A stretch of DNA of 64,000 nt from positions 1 through 64,000 of the forward strand of contig JAFRLH010000005.1 of the NCBI GenBank assembly GCA_017431345.1, written 5' to 3'. Under the pieces are notes generated by a model. That model worked only from the letters and a program-made list of their open reading frames with translations, was not told the origin of the DNA and did no database searches. The position numbers and the translations under genes were made by a program. The stretch is from Lachnospiraceae bacterium. GTDB taxonomy: Bacteria > Bacillota > Clostridia > Lachnospirales > Lachnospiraceae. The stretch's first letter is position 1. Each line of letters begins with the position of its first letter. Below are positions 43,889 through 53,902 of the stretch, one piece after another.

Positions 43889-44908
43889 ATGAAGTTATTA
43901 TCAGTTGCGATTCCCTGTTATAACTCCGCCGCCTATATGGAAAAGTGCATCAAATCGCTTCTGCCCGGCGGAAAATATGTGGAGATCATTATTGTTGACG
44001 ACGGATCGTTCAAGGATGATACCGCCCGTATTGCGGATGAATATGCCGCGAAATATCCGGATATCATAAAGGCCGTGCATCAGGAGAACGGCGGACACGG
44101 GGAAGCGGTGAATACGGGACTTGCCCATGCTACGGGAAAGTATTTCAAGGTGGTCGATTCCGATGACCATGTCAGCAGGAAATCTTATAAGAAGGTGCTG
44201 GAGACGCTTCGGGAGATCACGGACGCCGGTGAATACATCGATATGCTCGTGTGCAATTACGTGTATGACAAGGAAGGCGCTTCCCGCAAGAAAGTCATGC
44301 GTTTTGACAATGCATTCCCGGAAGGGAAGATCTTCACCTGGGAGGATATGGGAAAACTCCACACGGGACAGTATATTCTGATGCATTCGGTCATCTATCG
44401 GACGAAGATGCTGAAAGAATGTGAGATGGTGCTGCCGAAGCATACGTTCTATGTAGATAATTATTTTGTCTATCATCCGCTTCCGTATGTGAAAAAACTC
44501 TATTATCTGAATGAGAATTTCTACAGATATTACATAGGAAGAGAAGACCAGTCCGTCAATGAAAAGATCATGATCAGCCGTCTGGACCAGCAGATCAGGG
44601 TGAATAAACTGATGATCGACGACTGTGACCTGGAAGAACTGAAAGATAAAAAAGTCGCCCGCTATATGTACAGCTATCTTCTGATCATGACGATCATTTC
44701 GTCTATTATGGCGATCCGGTCCCACGATCCGGAAAAACTTCAGATGAAGGAAGATCTCTGGAATTATCTGAAGGAGACCAGGCCTGCCATGTACAGGAAG
44801 CTCAGGATGACGCCGCTCGGCATAGCCGCGCATCTGCCGGGAGAGGCCGGCAGGACCATGTGCGAGAGAGTATACGGACTGGCACAGAAGATCTACGGAT
44901 TCAACTGA
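43889..44908 (+). CDS. Family 2 glycosyltransferase
   Basis: A 339-residue GT-A glycosyltransferase. LLSVAIPCYNSAAYMEKCI opens it, and EIIIVDDGSFKDDT and the KVVDSDDHVSRKSY segment (DxD-like, near 88-92) carry the nucleotide-sugar and metal sites. The second half is typical of GT2 enzymes of cell-envelope glycan synthesis, with no membrane helix. Donor and acceptor are unknown. It starts 13 bases after the nitroreductase gene. Confidence 0.88.
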   Translation: MKLLSVAIPCYNSAAYMEKCIKSLLPGGKYVEIIIVDDGSFKDDTARIADEYAAKYPDIIKAVHQENGGHGEAVNTGLAHATGKYFKVVDSDDHVSRKSYKKVLETLREITDAGEYIDMLVCNYVYDKEGASRKKVMRFDNAFPEGKIFTWEDMGKLHTGQYILMHSVIYRTKMLKECEMVLPKHTFYVDNYFVYHPLPYVKKLYYLNENFYRYYIGREDQSVNEKIMISRLDQQIRVNKLMIDDCDLEELKDKKVARYMYSYLLIMTIISSIMAIRSHDPEKLQMKEDLWNYLKETRPAMYRKLRMTPLGIAAHLPGEAGRTMCERVYGLAQKIYGFN

Positions 44909-44922
44909 CCGGAGTGCTGCCG

Positions 44923-45486
44923 ATGAGAGTGATTGCGGGAAAAGCAGGGAGACTGCTGCTGAAAAGCGTGCCGGGGTATACCACCCGGCCGACAGTCGAC
45001 AAGTATAAGGAGACACTGTTCAATATACTGGCGCCGTATATTCCCGGCGCCCGTTTTCTGGATCTGTTTGCCGGAAGCGGCGCGATCGGCATTGAAGCGC
45101 TGAGCCGCGGGGCTGCGGAGTGCGTATTCGCGGAAAAGGATATGCGCGCCGTCAAAGTCATCAGGGAAAATCTGAGACATACAAAGCTGGATGCGGATGC
45201 CAGAGTAATGCCGGGGGATGCGGGGGTCGTGCTGGCAGGACTGGACAGAGAAGGCAGGTCTTTTGATATTATCTTCATGGATCCGCCGTATGCGGGTGGT
45301 TTTTATGAAAGCATACTGACATTTCTTTCCTCGTCCGCTCTGCTGAATGATGATACGGTCATTGTGGCAGAGGCGGCGCTTCAGGAAGATTTCTCCTTCC
45401 TTGAAGATACCGGACTGTCCGAGTACAGGAGGAAGGAATACAAAACAAATATGCATGTTTTTATCAGAAGGAGAGGGAATGGATAA
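44923..45486 (+). CDS. rsmD: 16S rRNA (guanine966-N2)-methyltransferase
   Basis: A 187-residue methyltransferase modifying G966 of 16S r[16 protein letters not shown] is the family start, [16 protein letters not shown] follows, [19 protein letters not shown] binds SAM, and [11 protein letters not shown] is catalytic. The start at 44923 follows GGAG by 8 bases. Its end overlaps coaD by 8 bases, a common pairing in Firmicutes. Confidence 0.94.
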   Translation: MRVIAGKAGRLLLKSVPGYTTRPTVDKYKETLFNILAPYIPGARFLDLFAGSGAIGIEALSRGAAECVFAEKDMRAVKVIRENLRHTKLDADARVMPGDAGVVLAGLDREGRSFDIIFMDPPYAGGFYESILTFLSSSALLNDDTVIVAEAALQEDFSFLEDTGLSEYRRKEYKTNMHVFIRRRGNG

Positions 45487-46015
45487 TAAGAAGGTAAGGA
45501 TCGGTATTTATCCCGGAAGCTTTGATCCGATCACGCTGGGACATCTGGATATCATAGAAAGATCCTCGAGACTTTTTGATATCCTGATCGTCGGTGTTCT
45601 CGTAAATGCCGCAAAAAAGCCGTTGTTTTTGGCGGAAGAACGTGTTAAGATGATACAGAGTGTGACTTCTCATATAGACAATGTGAGAGTCTGCTCGTTC
45701 GGCGGTCTTCTGGTCGATTTTGCAAAACAGGAGCATGCCGAATTCATCGTTCGCGGACTTCGCGCCGTGACGGATTTTGAATACGAACTGCAGATGGCTC
45801 AGATGAACAGGACCATGTGCCCGGGCATAGACACCATTTTCCTTACGACAGATCTTCGCTATGCATATTTAAGCTCCAGTGTAGTGAAGGAGGTTGCTTC
45901 TTACGGCGGGAATATAGACAGATTTATCCCCGCAAGCCTGGTCCCTGAGGTGAAGAGCCGGTGCAATCCCATATCCGCAGACAAAAAAGGGAGCCAGGAG
46001 GATAAGAAAAAATGA
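45479..46015 (+). CDS. coaD: Phosphopantetheine adenylyltransferase
   Basis: A 178-residue CoaD, the penultimate enzyme of coenzyme A synthesis. [20 protein letters not shown] carries the nucleotide-binding HxGH motif. [20 protein letters not shown] and [16 protein letters not shown] complete the family pattern. The ATG lies inside the rsmD end and behind AGGAGAGGG. It overlaps the next gene by four bases. Confidence 0.95.
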   Translation: MDNKKVRIGIYPGSFDPITLGHLDIIERSSRLFDILIVGVLVNAAKKPLFLAEERVKMIQSVTSHIDNVRVCSFGGLLVDFAKQEHAEFIVRGLRAVTDFEYELQMAQMNRTMCPGIDTIFLTTDLRYAYLSSSVVKEVASYGGNIDRFIPASLVPEVKSRCNPISADKKGSQEDKKK

Positions 46016-46650
46016 GCAAGATCGAACAGATCATCAGTGAAATTGAAGAATATCTTGACGGATGCAAGCCGCAGGCTTTTTCCGGCAGCAAGAAGATCAT
46101 CGTGGAAAAAGACGTGATCGACGAGATGCTGGTAGAGCTTCGGATGAGCACACCGGAGGAAATAAAGAAATATCAGAAGATCATCGCCAGCAAAGACGCC
46201 ATTATGGCAGATGCCCAGCAGAAAGCGGACGTGATGATCGCGGATGCGCAGCGTGAATCACAGGCCCTGGTGGATCAGTCAGAGGTCGTTCAGCTTGCCA
46301 ACAGACAGGCACGCGATATCGTCGAAGAGGCCCAGTCACAGGCACAGGCGATCATCGACGGCGCTGTTACCGAGGCAAATGCCGTCAGAGAGGGCGCCAT
46401 GAATTACACGGACAGCGCCCTGAAGAACCTGCAGACGATCATCTCCCATTCGATGGATGATTCCAAAGCCCGTTTTGATGCCTATCTGAATCAGATGCGT
46501 TCCAGTTATGATGTCATCACTGCAAACCGCAGAGAACTTGGCATAGCCGCAGGGGAAGCCGCAGAAGAGGAAGAACCGCTTCCCGATATCGCCATCAGTT
46601 CTCCTTCAGATGATGACGATTTTGCCATCGACCTTCCTCTTGGCGAATGA
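46012..46650 (+). CDS. Coiled-coil protein, F-type ATPase b-subunit-like
   Basis: A 212-residue soluble protein. Residues 55-150 are a long Ala/Gln/Glu helix with repeats such as [17 protein letters not shown] and [14 protein letters not shown], predicted coiled coil, resembling ATP synthase b subunits and DivIVA. The C-terminus is acidic (DDDDF). No membrane helix is visible. It is linked to rsmD and coaD in related clostridia; function is unknown. It may have a structural role at the membrane or division site. Confidence 0.8.
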   Translation: MSKIEQIISEIEEYLDGCKPQAFSGSKKIIVEKDVIDEMLVELRMSTPEEIKKYQKIIASKDAIMADAQQKADVMIADAQRESQALVDQSEVVQLANRQARDIVEEAQSQAQAIIDGAVTEANAVREGAMNYTDSALKNLQTIISHSMDDSKARFDAYLNQMRSSYDVITANRRELGIAAGEAAEEEEPLPDIAISSPSDDDDFAIDLPLGE

Positions 46651-46675
46651 TAAAGAATAGTAAGGATTAATCTGA

Positions 46676-46706
46676 GGGAGCCCCGGCTGCGGTCGCTCCC
46701 TGTTTT
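46676..46706 (+). terminator. Terminator of the rsmD-coaD operon
   Basis: GGGAGC pairs with GCTCCC around CCCGGCTGCGGTC and is followed by TGTTTTAG. Confidence 0.65.
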
Positions 46707-46727
46707 AGATAAGGAGGAATCAGATAT

Positions 46728-48161
46728 ATGCGTTCAGCAGACAGTGTCATGCGTTATTTTCATGAGATCTGCAGCATCCCCCACCCCTCTTTTCAGATGG
46801 AGGAGATCAGCGATTACTGTGTAAATTTCGCGAAGGAAAGAGGCCTCGCCGTTACAAAAGACGAGGCTTGCAATGTGGTTATCAGAGTGCCCGGGACTTC
46901 CAGCAGAAGATTTGAACCGCCGGTTATCCTGCAGGCACATCTGGACATGGTCCCGGCGGTAGCCGCAGGTGTGGACTTCGATTTTTCAAAGGACAGCCTG
47001 AAGGTTGTCGAAGAGGACGACTGGATCTTTGCCGAGGGAACCTCGCTTGGAGCAGACGACGGCATTGGCGTCGCCCTCTGCCTTGCCCTGATCAATTCGG
47101 ACGATATCCCGCATCCCCCGCTCATTTGTGTATTTACTGCAAATGAAGAGGTCGGCATGCTCGGCGCGAAGGCACTTGACATGAGCAGCATCAAAGCGTC
47201 CAGAATGATCAATCTCGATCACTGTGAGGAAGGTTCGATCGTGATCGGCTGCGCCGGCGGCGCCACCGCAGAGCTTACGCTTCCGATCGAAAGAAAAGAG
47301 ATCACCGGAAAGCTCATCCGGATCGAGATCACGGGCATGAAGGGCGGTCATTCCGGAGAAAAGATCCATCTTGGCGGCGCCAATGCGCTCAGAATGCCCG
47401 GAAGGATCATCCGTGAGATGGTATACAGCGGACATGCCGGTTTCGGACTGGCGGAATACGGCGGCGGGACCGCAGAGAATGCTATCCCGAAGAATTCGTT
47501 CTGCGTGCTTGCAGTGCCTGAAGAGAATGCAGCTGCGATTCAGGAAGCTGCAGAAGCGGCTGCTGATATCCTGAGAGCCAGATGGAGAAAGAAAGAGCCC
47601 GGCATGAAGATCGAGATCACTTCCTGCGACGGAAGTGCAAACGCTCTGACCTTCGAATCCACCCGTGCTTTTGCAAGACTGATCAGGGATATGCCGAACG
47701 GCCTGATGAAGATGAGCGATGAAATGCTCGATCTTCCGGAAACTTCGCTCAATCTCGGAAAGGGCTGGCTTACGGAGGATGCCGGAAAGCTGGTCTATCT
47801 GCTCCGGAGCAGCGTGGATGCGGAGAAGGAGAGACTGAAGACCGAAGTGGAGAACATCGTGAAGGATTACGGCGGAACTGCCGAGTTCTCTTCGGATTAC
47901 CCCGGATGGCCGATCCAGCTGGATTCACCGCTTCAGAATCTTGCCGGCATGGTCTGGAAATGGGAGACCGATGAGACGCTTGAGATCACAGCCACACACG
48001 GCGGCCTGGAGTGCGGCGTTTTTGCTGCCGCTTATCCGGATATGGATATCATTTCCATCGGACCGACAATGCTTGACATTCATACCTCCGGTGAGAGGCT
48101 GTCACTGTCCTCCGTGGAACTTGTCTGGAACTTCCTGACCCAGATGATGGAGCAGCTGTAA
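46728..48161 (+). CDS. pepD: Aminoacyl-histidine dipeptidase (PepD, M20 family)
   Basis: A 477-residue cytosolic M20 metallopeptidase of the beta-Ala-His dipeptidase type, cleaving Xaa-His and other dipeptides. Metal ligands are seen in LQAHLDMVP, SLGADDGIGVALCLAL, CVFTANEEVGMLGA and the MINLDHCEEGS segment. The lid domain (about 185-400) has GMKGGHSGEKIHLGGANALR. The final ATHGGLECG carries the last His. It may supply histidine from peptides. The next gene starts 7 bases downstream. Confidence 0.93.
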   Translation: MRSADSVMRYFHEICSIPHPSFQMEEISDYCVNFAKERGLAVTKDEACNVVIRVPGTSSRRFEPPVILQAHLDMVPAVAAGVDFDFSKDSLKVVEEDDWIFAEGTSLGADDGIGVALCLALINSDDIPHPPLICVFTANEEVGMLGAKALDMSSIKASRMINLDHCEEGSIVIGCAGGATAELTLPIERKEITGKLIRIEITGMKGGHSGEKIHLGGANALRMPGRIIREMVYSGHAGFGLAEYGGGTAENAIPKNSFCVLAVPEENAAAIQEAAEAAADILRARWRKKEPGMKIEITSCDGSANALTFESTRAFARLIRDMPNGLMKMSDEMLDLPETSLNLGKGWLTEDAGKLVYLLRSSVDAEKERLKTEVENIVKDYGGTAEFSSDYPGWPIQLDSPLQNLAGMVWKWETDETLEITATHGGLECGVFAAAYPDMDIISIGPTMLDIHTSGERLSLSSVELVWNFLTQMMEQL

Positions 48162-48168
48162 TCATTTT

Positions 48169-49503
48169 ATGGATCCGAATTTGCTGCCGCAGGCCTTTAA
48201 AGATCATATAAAGGCTTTGCTGGCCGATGAATATAAAGCCTATGAAGAAAGCCTGGATGCCGTGCCCTGCGCCGGCATCAGGCTTAATCTTATAAAATGC
48301 CGGAAGTCGGATATGGAGTCATTCGCCGATATTGCGGGAGCACCCGTAAGCTGGTGCGGGGAAGGTTTTTACGCAGCAGAAGGCGCGGCTCCGTCGGAAC
48401 AGCCGGCATATTTTGCAGGACTGTATTATATACAGGAGCCTTCGGCAATGTCGCCGGCTGCTTATCTGCCGGTCAGGCCTGGCGCCAGGGTGCTGGATCT
48501 GTGTGCAGCGCCCGGCGGGAAATCCACTCAGCTGGCCGGGAAGATGAACGGCGGCGTGCTGTATGCAAACGATATCAGTCCGTCCAGAGGCAGGGCACTG
48601 TTAAAGAATCTGGAGAGGGCAGGCGCAAAGGATATCTTCGTGACGGCGGAGACACCGGAGCGGCTCGAAAGAGCTTTTCCGGGATATTTTGATTCCGTGC
48701 TCGTCGACGCACCCTGCTCGGGAGAAGGAATGGTCCGGAAGGATCCGTCCATTCTCAAGGACTGGATGGAGAGAGGGCCGCAGTATTATTCCGTGATCCA
48801 GAAGGAGATCCTGGAATCCGCTGCGGGAATGACAGCGGACGGCGGATCCCTGCTGTATTCCACATGCACTTTCTCCGAAGAGGAAGATGAGGATATCATT
48901 TCGGATTTCCTGGAGAAGCACAGTGATTTTACACTGGTCCCGCTGCATCCGGCAGACGGTGCGGTAAGCGGAAAACTTCCCGGCACCCTGAAATTCTGGC
49001 CGCACAGAGTCAGGGGAGAAGGACATTTCCTGGCACTCATGAAAAAGCGCGGCGAGGCGGAAGACCGTGCATTGACGGAGGAATATCCGGTAAAGATCCA
49101 GGGGCTTGACGGAATCACGGTCAGAACACGGGGAGCCGGAAAGATCTTTCAAAAAGACAGTCTCCGTTATCTGCTTCCGGGAAATGAGAAGGTGATACCG
49201 GGCTTGCGGTATCTGCGTACAGGGCTTTTGCTCGGCGAAGACAAGGGGAAACGTTTTGTTCCCTCCCAGGCGCTGGCCATGGCTCTGCGGGCGGAAGATG
49301 CGGAATATACACTTCGTCTGCACGCGGAGGACAGCAGACTCAAGAGATATCTGAAAGGAGAGTCCGTCGACAGCGCAGGTGCGGAAACAGTGCCTGAAGG
49401 CGCAAGGATACTGATCCTGTATGAAAAATGGCCGCTCGGCTTTGCCAAAAAGAACAGAGGGCTTTTGAAAAACGAACTGAATCCGGGATGGCGGATCATG
49501 TGA
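48169..49503 (+). CDS. NOL1/NOP2/Sun-family rRNA cytosine-C5 methyltransferase (RsmF-like)
   Basis: A 444-residue RNA m5C methyltransferase. The SAM-binding VLDLCAAPGGKSTQLAGKMN, DAPCSGEGMVRKDPSIL (catalytic Cys) and LLYSTCTFSEEEDE (second Cys) are all present in residues 90-250. The C-terminal part (about 285-444) resembles the RsmF PUA-like region and ends WPLGFAKKNRGLLKN. It likely modifies 16S rRNA; the exact base cannot be read. It is probably translationally coupled to pepD. Confidence 0.88.
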   Translation: MDPNLLPQAFKDHIKALLADEYKAYEESLDAVPCAGIRLNLIKCRKSDMESFADIAGAPVSWCGEGFYAAEGAAPSEQPAYFAGLYYIQEPSAMSPAAYLPVRPGARVLDLCAAPGGKSTQLAGKMNGGVLYANDISPSRGRALLKNLERAGAKDIFVTAETPERLERAFPGYFDSVLVDAPCSGEGMVRKDPSILKDWMERGPQYYSVIQKEILESAAGMTADGGSLLYSTCTFSEEEDEDIISDFLEKHSDFTLVPLHPADGAVSGKLPGTLKFWPHRVRGEGHFLALMKKRGEAEDRALTEEYPVKIQGLDGITVRTRGAGKIFQKDSLRYLLPGNEKVIPGLRYLRTGLLLGEDKGKRFVPSQALAMALRAEDAEYTLRLHAEDSRLKRYLKGESVDSAGAETVPEGARILILYEKWPLGFAKKNRGLLKNELNPGWRIM

Positions 49504-49557
49504 CCGCATTTCCGGACCGGTGCAATAAAGAATGATCAGGAGAAGGAGGATACGGAA

Positions 49558-50178
49558 ATGAAGTTTACATGGAAAGGACATTCCTGCTTTGTCGTAGAGG
49601 ACAAAGGGTATAAAGTCGCATTCGATCCTTTCGGCGATGACACAGTGCCGGGATACGGAAAAGTGCGCGTGACAGCGGATGCAGTTCTCTGCAGTCATGA
49701 GCACAGGGATCATGGATTCAGAGACGGCGTAAAGATCGAAAAATCCGGCGCGGCAGATCCGTTCCTGATCACGACGGTCGAATGCCCGCACGATGACGCC
49801 GGCGGCAGCAAGCGCGGAATGAATACCATCTATATCCTGGACGACGGGGAATTCCGTTTCGCGCATTTCGGCGATATCGGCTGCCCGCTTACGGACGACC
49901 AGATCGAAGAGATCGGAAAGCTCGATCTGGCGCTGGTACCGGTCGGTGGTTACTACACCATGGAGCCGGACGGAATCTATGAACTGATGCAGAAGCTGGA
50001 TCCGAAGGTCGTCGTGCCGATGCATTACCGCAACGGAGAACTCGGATATCCCGTCATCGGAACGCTGGACGCCTATCTTGATCTGGTTAAGGGCGATATC
50101 GTTAAGTATGATACGAACGAATTTGAACTGACAAAGGATACGCCGGCACAGACCGCGATCCTGAAGTATCTGGGCTGA
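49558..50178 (+). CDS. Metallo-beta-lactamase-fold hydrolase (UlaG-like)
   Basis: A 206-residue MBL-fold protein. MKFTWKGHSCFVVEDKGYKV is the family N-terminus, and CSHEHRDHGF supplies the HxHxDH metal site. FAHFGDIGCPLTDDQ and VPMHYRNGELGYPV give the further ligands. It belongs to the UPF0173/UlaG-like branch of cytosolic hydrolases; the substrate is unknown. AAGGAGGATAC precedes the ATG. Confidence 0.85.
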   Translation: MKFTWKGHSCFVVEDKGYKVAFDPFGDDTVPGYGKVRVTADAVLCSHEHRDHGFRDGVKIEKSGAADPFLITTVECPHDDAGGSKRGMNTIYILDDGEFRFAHFGDIGCPLTDDQIEEIGKLDLALVPVGGYYTMEPDGIYELMQKLDPKVVVPMHYRNGELGYPVIGTLDAYLDLVKGDIVKYDTNEFELTKDTPAQTAILKYLG

Positions 50179-50217
50179 ATACCGGGCTGCTGAGGAATAT
50201 CGTTTTCGGAGGAATCA

Positions 50218-50778
50218 ATGGAACGCGGAACATACGGATACATAAAACACAGACAGAGCTTTCTCTTTAAAATGACGCTGGCATGCGCGGCCGCTGTCGC
50301 TTTGCTTGCAACGATCGGCTTTATTATCTGGCGGACCAGGTTCAACCTGCTCATGATCCCCTCCATGCTCTGCGTTCTTCCTTTGGCCAATTACCTGGCT
50401 TCCTATGCCGCTATGGCGAAGTATCATACCCCTTCGGAGGAACTGTTTGCAGCCGTAAAAGCGTATGATGATGCGGGCATGCTGATGTCCGACATGATCG
50501 TAGTGGATGAAAAAGGCCGCCGCGCCGGGCTGGATCTGGCCGTCATCTACAAGAACGGGATCGTAGGCTATCAGGGCAATGAGAAAGAAAGCCGCGACCG
50601 CGTGGAGATCACGATCAATGACACGCTGAAGTCGCGCGGGATCCCGATGCGCATAAAGGTCTTTCGGAATTTTAATGAATTTACGGCCAGGCTTTCGGAT
50701 GTGCCGGCTGTGATCGAGGAAGCCGATGCAAGGAAGATCAGTCTTGCAAAAGATGCTGTCAAAGGCGTTATCATGTAG
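50218..50778 (+). CDS. Membrane protein of unknown function
   Basis: A 186-residue protein that I do not recognise. Two hydrophobic segments (about 19-39 and 43-66) are followed by a soluble domain with an alternating beta/alpha pattern (MIVVDEKGRRAGLDLAVIYK, VEITINDTLKSRGIPMRIKV). GGAGG precedes the ATG. It lies between the MBL and RluA genes on the same strand, 39 and 20 bases apart, so it is likely in an operon. It is conserved-looking in codon use and has no frame damage. Confidence 0.65.
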   Translation: MERGTYGYIKHRQSFLFKMTLACAAAVALLATIGFIIWRTRFNLLMIPSMLCVLPLANYLASYAAMAKYHTPSEELFAAVKAYDDAGMLMSDMIVVDEKGRRAGLDLAVIYKNGIVGYQGNEKESRDRVEITINDTLKSRGIPMRIKVFRNFNEFTARLSDVPAVIEEADARKISLAKDAVKGVIM

Positions 50779-50798
50779 ATCTTGTTTTGGAGTTGAAT

Positions 50799-51872
50799 AT
50801 GCGTGAGATCAGAATAGGAGAGCGCGAGGCAGGAATGCGTTTCAGCAATTATCTGAAGCGCATCCTTCCGGAAGCGCCCTCCGGTTTCATTTTTAAGATG
50901 CTGCGGAAAAAGAACATCACCCTGAACGGAGCGAAATCCGACGGAACGGATAAGATCGCCGCCGGCGATTCGGTGAAGCTTTTTCTGGCGGATGAGACGA
51001 TGGAAAAATTCGGGTTCAGGATGACGGAACCGGCTCCGGAAAAGGAGACTGCCGGCACAGGCAGTCTCGGACAGAGCGCCGCTCCGGCTGCCGGGCCCGG
51101 TCCGGCACCGGGAAAGCCGCTTCCCGAACTGCAGGTGCTCTATGAAGATAAAGACGTGATCTTCTTCCTGAAACCGGCAGGACTGCTTTCGCAGAAAGCT
51201 TCGCCGGAGGATATTTCCGTAAATGAATGTCTGATCGATTATCTTATCAGAAGCGGTCAGATAAAGCGTGCTGATCTGAAACTGGTCAGGCCGTCGGTGT
51301 GCCACAGGCTGGACAGGAATACGTCCGGTGTGATCGGCGCGGGGAAGACGGCGGCAGGGCTGAAAATGCTCTCTGCCCTTCTGGCGGATCGGAGACTGGT
51401 AAAGGAATATCTGTGCCCGGCAGCCGGTACGGTCGGAAAAGCCGGGATGTATAAAGCTTATCTGACAAAGGATCATTCGGGAAATATCGTTTCCGTGAAG
51501 GCGGAGCCGCCGGGAGAGCTCGTTCGTACAGGAATTGCACCGCTGGCCCATAAAGACGGCATTACACTCCTGAAGGTGCATCTGGTCACCGGCAAGAGCC
51601 ATCAGATCAGAGCGCATCTGGCGGCCATGGGCCATCCGGTGCTGGGCGACAGGAAGTACGGGGACGAAGCGTTCAATAAACAGTTCGCGCCGGAGCTGCC
51701 GAAGTACAGCCTGATGCTGCATTCCTGGAAGATCACGTTCCCGGATGCGGAGGATGTGCCGGAGAACCTGAGAGGGAGAACGGTCGCTGCGCCGCCGTAC
51801 GACGCCTGGCGGAGACGCGGCGGAGGCTGCGGCAGGATCATCAGCGAACTGCTGAAGGAGGCAGGGATTTAG
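50799..51872 (+). CDS. RluA-family pseudouridine synthase
   Basis: A 357-residue enzyme that isomerises uridines in rRNA or tRNA. An S4-like N-terminal domain (about 1-75) is followed by a low-complexity Ala/Pro/Gly linker and the catalytic domain. The catalytic Asp is in CHRLDRNTSGVIGAGKTAAG (near 174). HLVTGKSHQIRAHLAAMGHP and GDRKYGD complete the RluA pattern. The start at 50799 fits spacing to TGGAG. The modified site is not evident. Confidence 0.9.
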   Translation: MREIRIGEREAGMRFSNYLKRILPEAPSGFIFKMLRKKNITLNGAKSDGTDKIAAGDSVKLFLADETMEKFGFRMTEPAPEKETAGTGSLGQSAAPAAGPGPAPGKPLPELQVLYEDKDVIFFLKPAGLLSQKASPEDISVNECLIDYLIRSGQIKRADLKLVRPSVCHRLDRNTSGVIGAGKTAAGLKMLSALLADRRLVKEYLCPAAGTVGKAGMYKAYLTKDHSGNIVSVKAEPPGELVRTGIAPLAHKDGITLLKVHLVTGKSHQIRAHLAAMGHPVLGDRKYGDEAFNKQFAPELPKYSLMLHSWKITFPDAEDVPENLRGRTVAAPPYDAWRRRGGGCGRIISELLKEAGI

Positions 51873-51911
51873 GACTTCGGCTCACTTCGGTCGCTCAGTA
51901 TGACAGAACTG

Positions 51912-51944
51912 TGTCATCCTGAGGAGCAAAGCGACGAAGGATCC
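51912..51944 (+). repeat. 33-bp dispersed repeat, copy 2
   Basis: TGTCATCCTGAGGAG followed by CAAAGCGACGAAGGATCC. Beyond it, CGTAAA and then CGGTTT with AAACCG form a small hairpin to about 51978, an extension shared with copy 3. It lies between the RluA and recU genes. Confidence 0.8.
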
Positions 51945-52012
51945 TCGCCGTAAAGCGTGCGGTTTCAGTAAAACCGAAGCAGGAAAACCTGCCTGAAAAA
52001 AGGAAGCTTTCT

Positions 52013-52546
52013 ATGTCAACATGGAATACCAGGGGCCTCAGGGGATCAACGCTTGAGACGATGATCAATGCCTCGATCGAGATGTACCGGGACAAGCATC
52101 TGGCCCTCATCCAGAAGATCCCCACGCCCATCAAACCGATCAATATGGATAAGGAGAGCCGGCAGATCACCCTTGCCTATTTCGACCAGAAAAGTACGGT
52201 CGATTATATAGGCCTGGTGCAGGGCGTGCCGGTCTGCTTCGATGCGAAAGAATGCGCCGTTGATTCGATCCCGCTCCACAATATCCATGACCATCAGTAC
52301 AGATTCATGAAGGAATTCGAGGAGCAGGGCGGGATCTCCTTCATTATTCTTCTCATGACACATAAGGATGAAGCATTCTATATTCCGTTTAAGGATATCG
52401 ACAGCTTTATCAGGCGCCGGGAAGAAGGCGGCAGAAAAAGCTTCACCTACAACGAGATCGACAAAAGCTATGAGATCAGCGGGGAAGGCGGCCTGGCGCT
52501 GCATTTCCTGCCGCAGATCGCAAAGGATCTGGAGAGCAGGGACTGA
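52013..52546 (+). CDS. recU: Holliday junction resolvase RecU
   Basis: A 177-residue resolvase used in recombinational repair. RGSTLETMINASIEMYR is the N-terminal signature. QKSTVDYIGLVQGVPVCFDA and KECAVDSIPLHNIHDHQYRF carry the PD-(D/E)xK-like catalytic residues (Asp, Asp, and Lys in FDAKEC). It lies between the repeat and the hisZ promoter. In many Firmicutes recU sits with ponA; here it does not. Confidence 0.9.
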   Translation: MSTWNTRGLRGSTLETMINASIEMYRDKHLALIQKIPTPIKPINMDKESRQITLAYFDQKSTVDYIGLVQGVPVCFDAKECAVDSIPLHNIHDHQYRFMKEFEEQGGISFIILLMTHKDEAFYIPFKDIDSFIRRREEGGRKSFTYNEIDKSYEISGEGGLALHFLPQIAKDLESRD

Positions 52547-52575
52547 CAGGAGCACTGCCGGGGCTCACATCAGCC

Positions 52576-52637
52576 TTGACAACCGCCGTACATCTGCTAT
52601 ACTCATAGTCAACGCACTTTATCGTGTTAGCACGTTA
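52576..52637 (+). promoter_or_regulatory. hisZ operon promoter and operator-like palindrome
   Basis: TTGACA (52576-52581), a 16-base spacer and TATACT (52598-52603). Downstream of the expected start, CGTGTTAGCACG (52623-52634) is a near-perfect palindrome preceded by CACTTTAT, similar to the elements in the ligase and symporter leaders. It may be a HisR/YerC site. Confidence 0.6.
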
Positions 52638-52664
52638 CCACACTAAAGCATTTGCGGAGGCGCC

Positions 52665-53876
52665 ATGTTATCATTGCTTCATACACCGGACGGTGTAAGG
52701 GATTACCACGGACAGGAGCTCGCAGACAGAGCCATGGTCTGTGAACGGTTAAGAAAAGTATTCGAGAGCCGCGGGTATACGGAAGTCGTGACCCCGGTCT
52801 TCGAATATTTTGATATTTTCAATGCAGAACGCGGATCCGTTTCCTCCAGGAACATGTTCAAATTCTATGACAATGACGGTGAAACGCTCGTTCTGCGTCC
52901 GGATTTTACGCCTGCCATGGCCCGCTGCGCAGCCAAGTACTTTAACGATTCCCCGGTTCCGGTAAGACTTTCGTATATGGGCAACACCTATGTGAATTCT
53001 TCCGGACACAGGGGAAAAATGAGAGAAGAAATGCAGGCCGGCGCAGAACTGTCCGGAGATGACAGCTGTTATTCGGATGCGGAAATGCTGGATATGGCAG
53101 CGGCGCTGTTTGAAAAAGCGGGGATCCATGACTATATTATCGATGTCGGCGATGTCAGGTTCTTCAGAGGCCTTCTTTCGGAAACGAACCTGTCAGACGA
53201 ACAGCGGGCAAAGATCAAACGGCTGCTGTCCAAGAAGAATTTCTACCGCCTTACGGAAGTCCTTTCCGAATACGGTATTGATGAAAAGATCGCGGAAGGT
53301 CTTGCAGAACTTGCCGAGCTTTACGGAGATCCGGAGGAAGTGCTTGCCTGTGCCGAAAAATTCGATGTCAATGAGGCTACCCATACGGCGCTCGGAAGAC
53401 TGAAGGATATACTGCGCGCCGCGGAATGCTTCGGCATCACAGACAGGATCCGGCTGGACATGGGGATGATCGGACGGATGGAATATTATACCGGCATGAT
53501 CTTCAAGGCATACGCCGAAGGCGCGGGGGAACCTGTCGTCAGCGGCGGAAGATATGACGGCCTGCTGTCCCAGTTCGGGAGATCCGTGCCGGCGGTCGGC
53601 TTCGGCATGTCCGTGGATGTCCTGATGCAGGCGGTGGAAGCTTCCGAGACCTATATCCTGAGCGGAAATTCAGCGCGGATGATCGTATTTGATGACGAAC
53701 GGTCGGATGAAGCGATCCTGCTCGCAAAGCAGCTCAGGAATGCCGGAAACAATATCCTGCTGCAGCGTTCCGTCAGCATTGATTACGCCAAACATGATGA
53801 ATCCGCGCTCCGGAATGTCCACGAAATATACATCCTGCATGCCGGTACGGATGAAATCATTCATGAGAAAGTCTGA
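52665..53876 (+). CDS. hisZ: ATP phosphoribosyltransferase regulatory subunit
   Basis: A 403-residue catalytically inactive histidyl-tRNA-synthetase-like protein. It forms the regulatory partner of short-form HisG and mediates histidine feedback. Class II signatures remain: TPDGVRDYHGQELADR, LVLRPDFTPAMARCAAK, and RLDMGMIGRMEYYTGMIFKA near 270. PVVSGGRYDGLLSQFG follows. It lacks the HisS anticodon-binding domain and is followed by hisG. Confidence 0.94.
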   Translation: MLSLLHTPDGVRDYHGQELADRAMVCERLRKVFESRGYTEVVTPVFEYFDIFNAERGSVSSRNMFKFYDNDGETLVLRPDFTPAMARCAAKYFNDSPVPVRLSYMGNTYVNSSGHRGKMREEMQAGAELSGDDSCYSDAEMLDMAAALFEKAGIHDYIIDVGDVRFFRGLLSETNLSDEQRAKIKRLLSKKNFYRLTEVLSEYGIDEKIAEGLAELAELYGDPEEVLACAEKFDVNEATHTALGRLKDILRAAECFGITDRIRLDMGMIGRMEYYTGMIFKAYAEGAGEPVVSGGRYDGLLSQFGRSVPAVGFGMSVDVLMQAVEASETYILSGNSARMIVFDDERSDEAILLAKQLRNAGNNILLQRSVSIDYAKHDESALRNVHEIYILHAGTDEIIHEKV

Positions 53877-53902
53877 TCTGTTCATATTGGAGGACCCGGA
53901 GT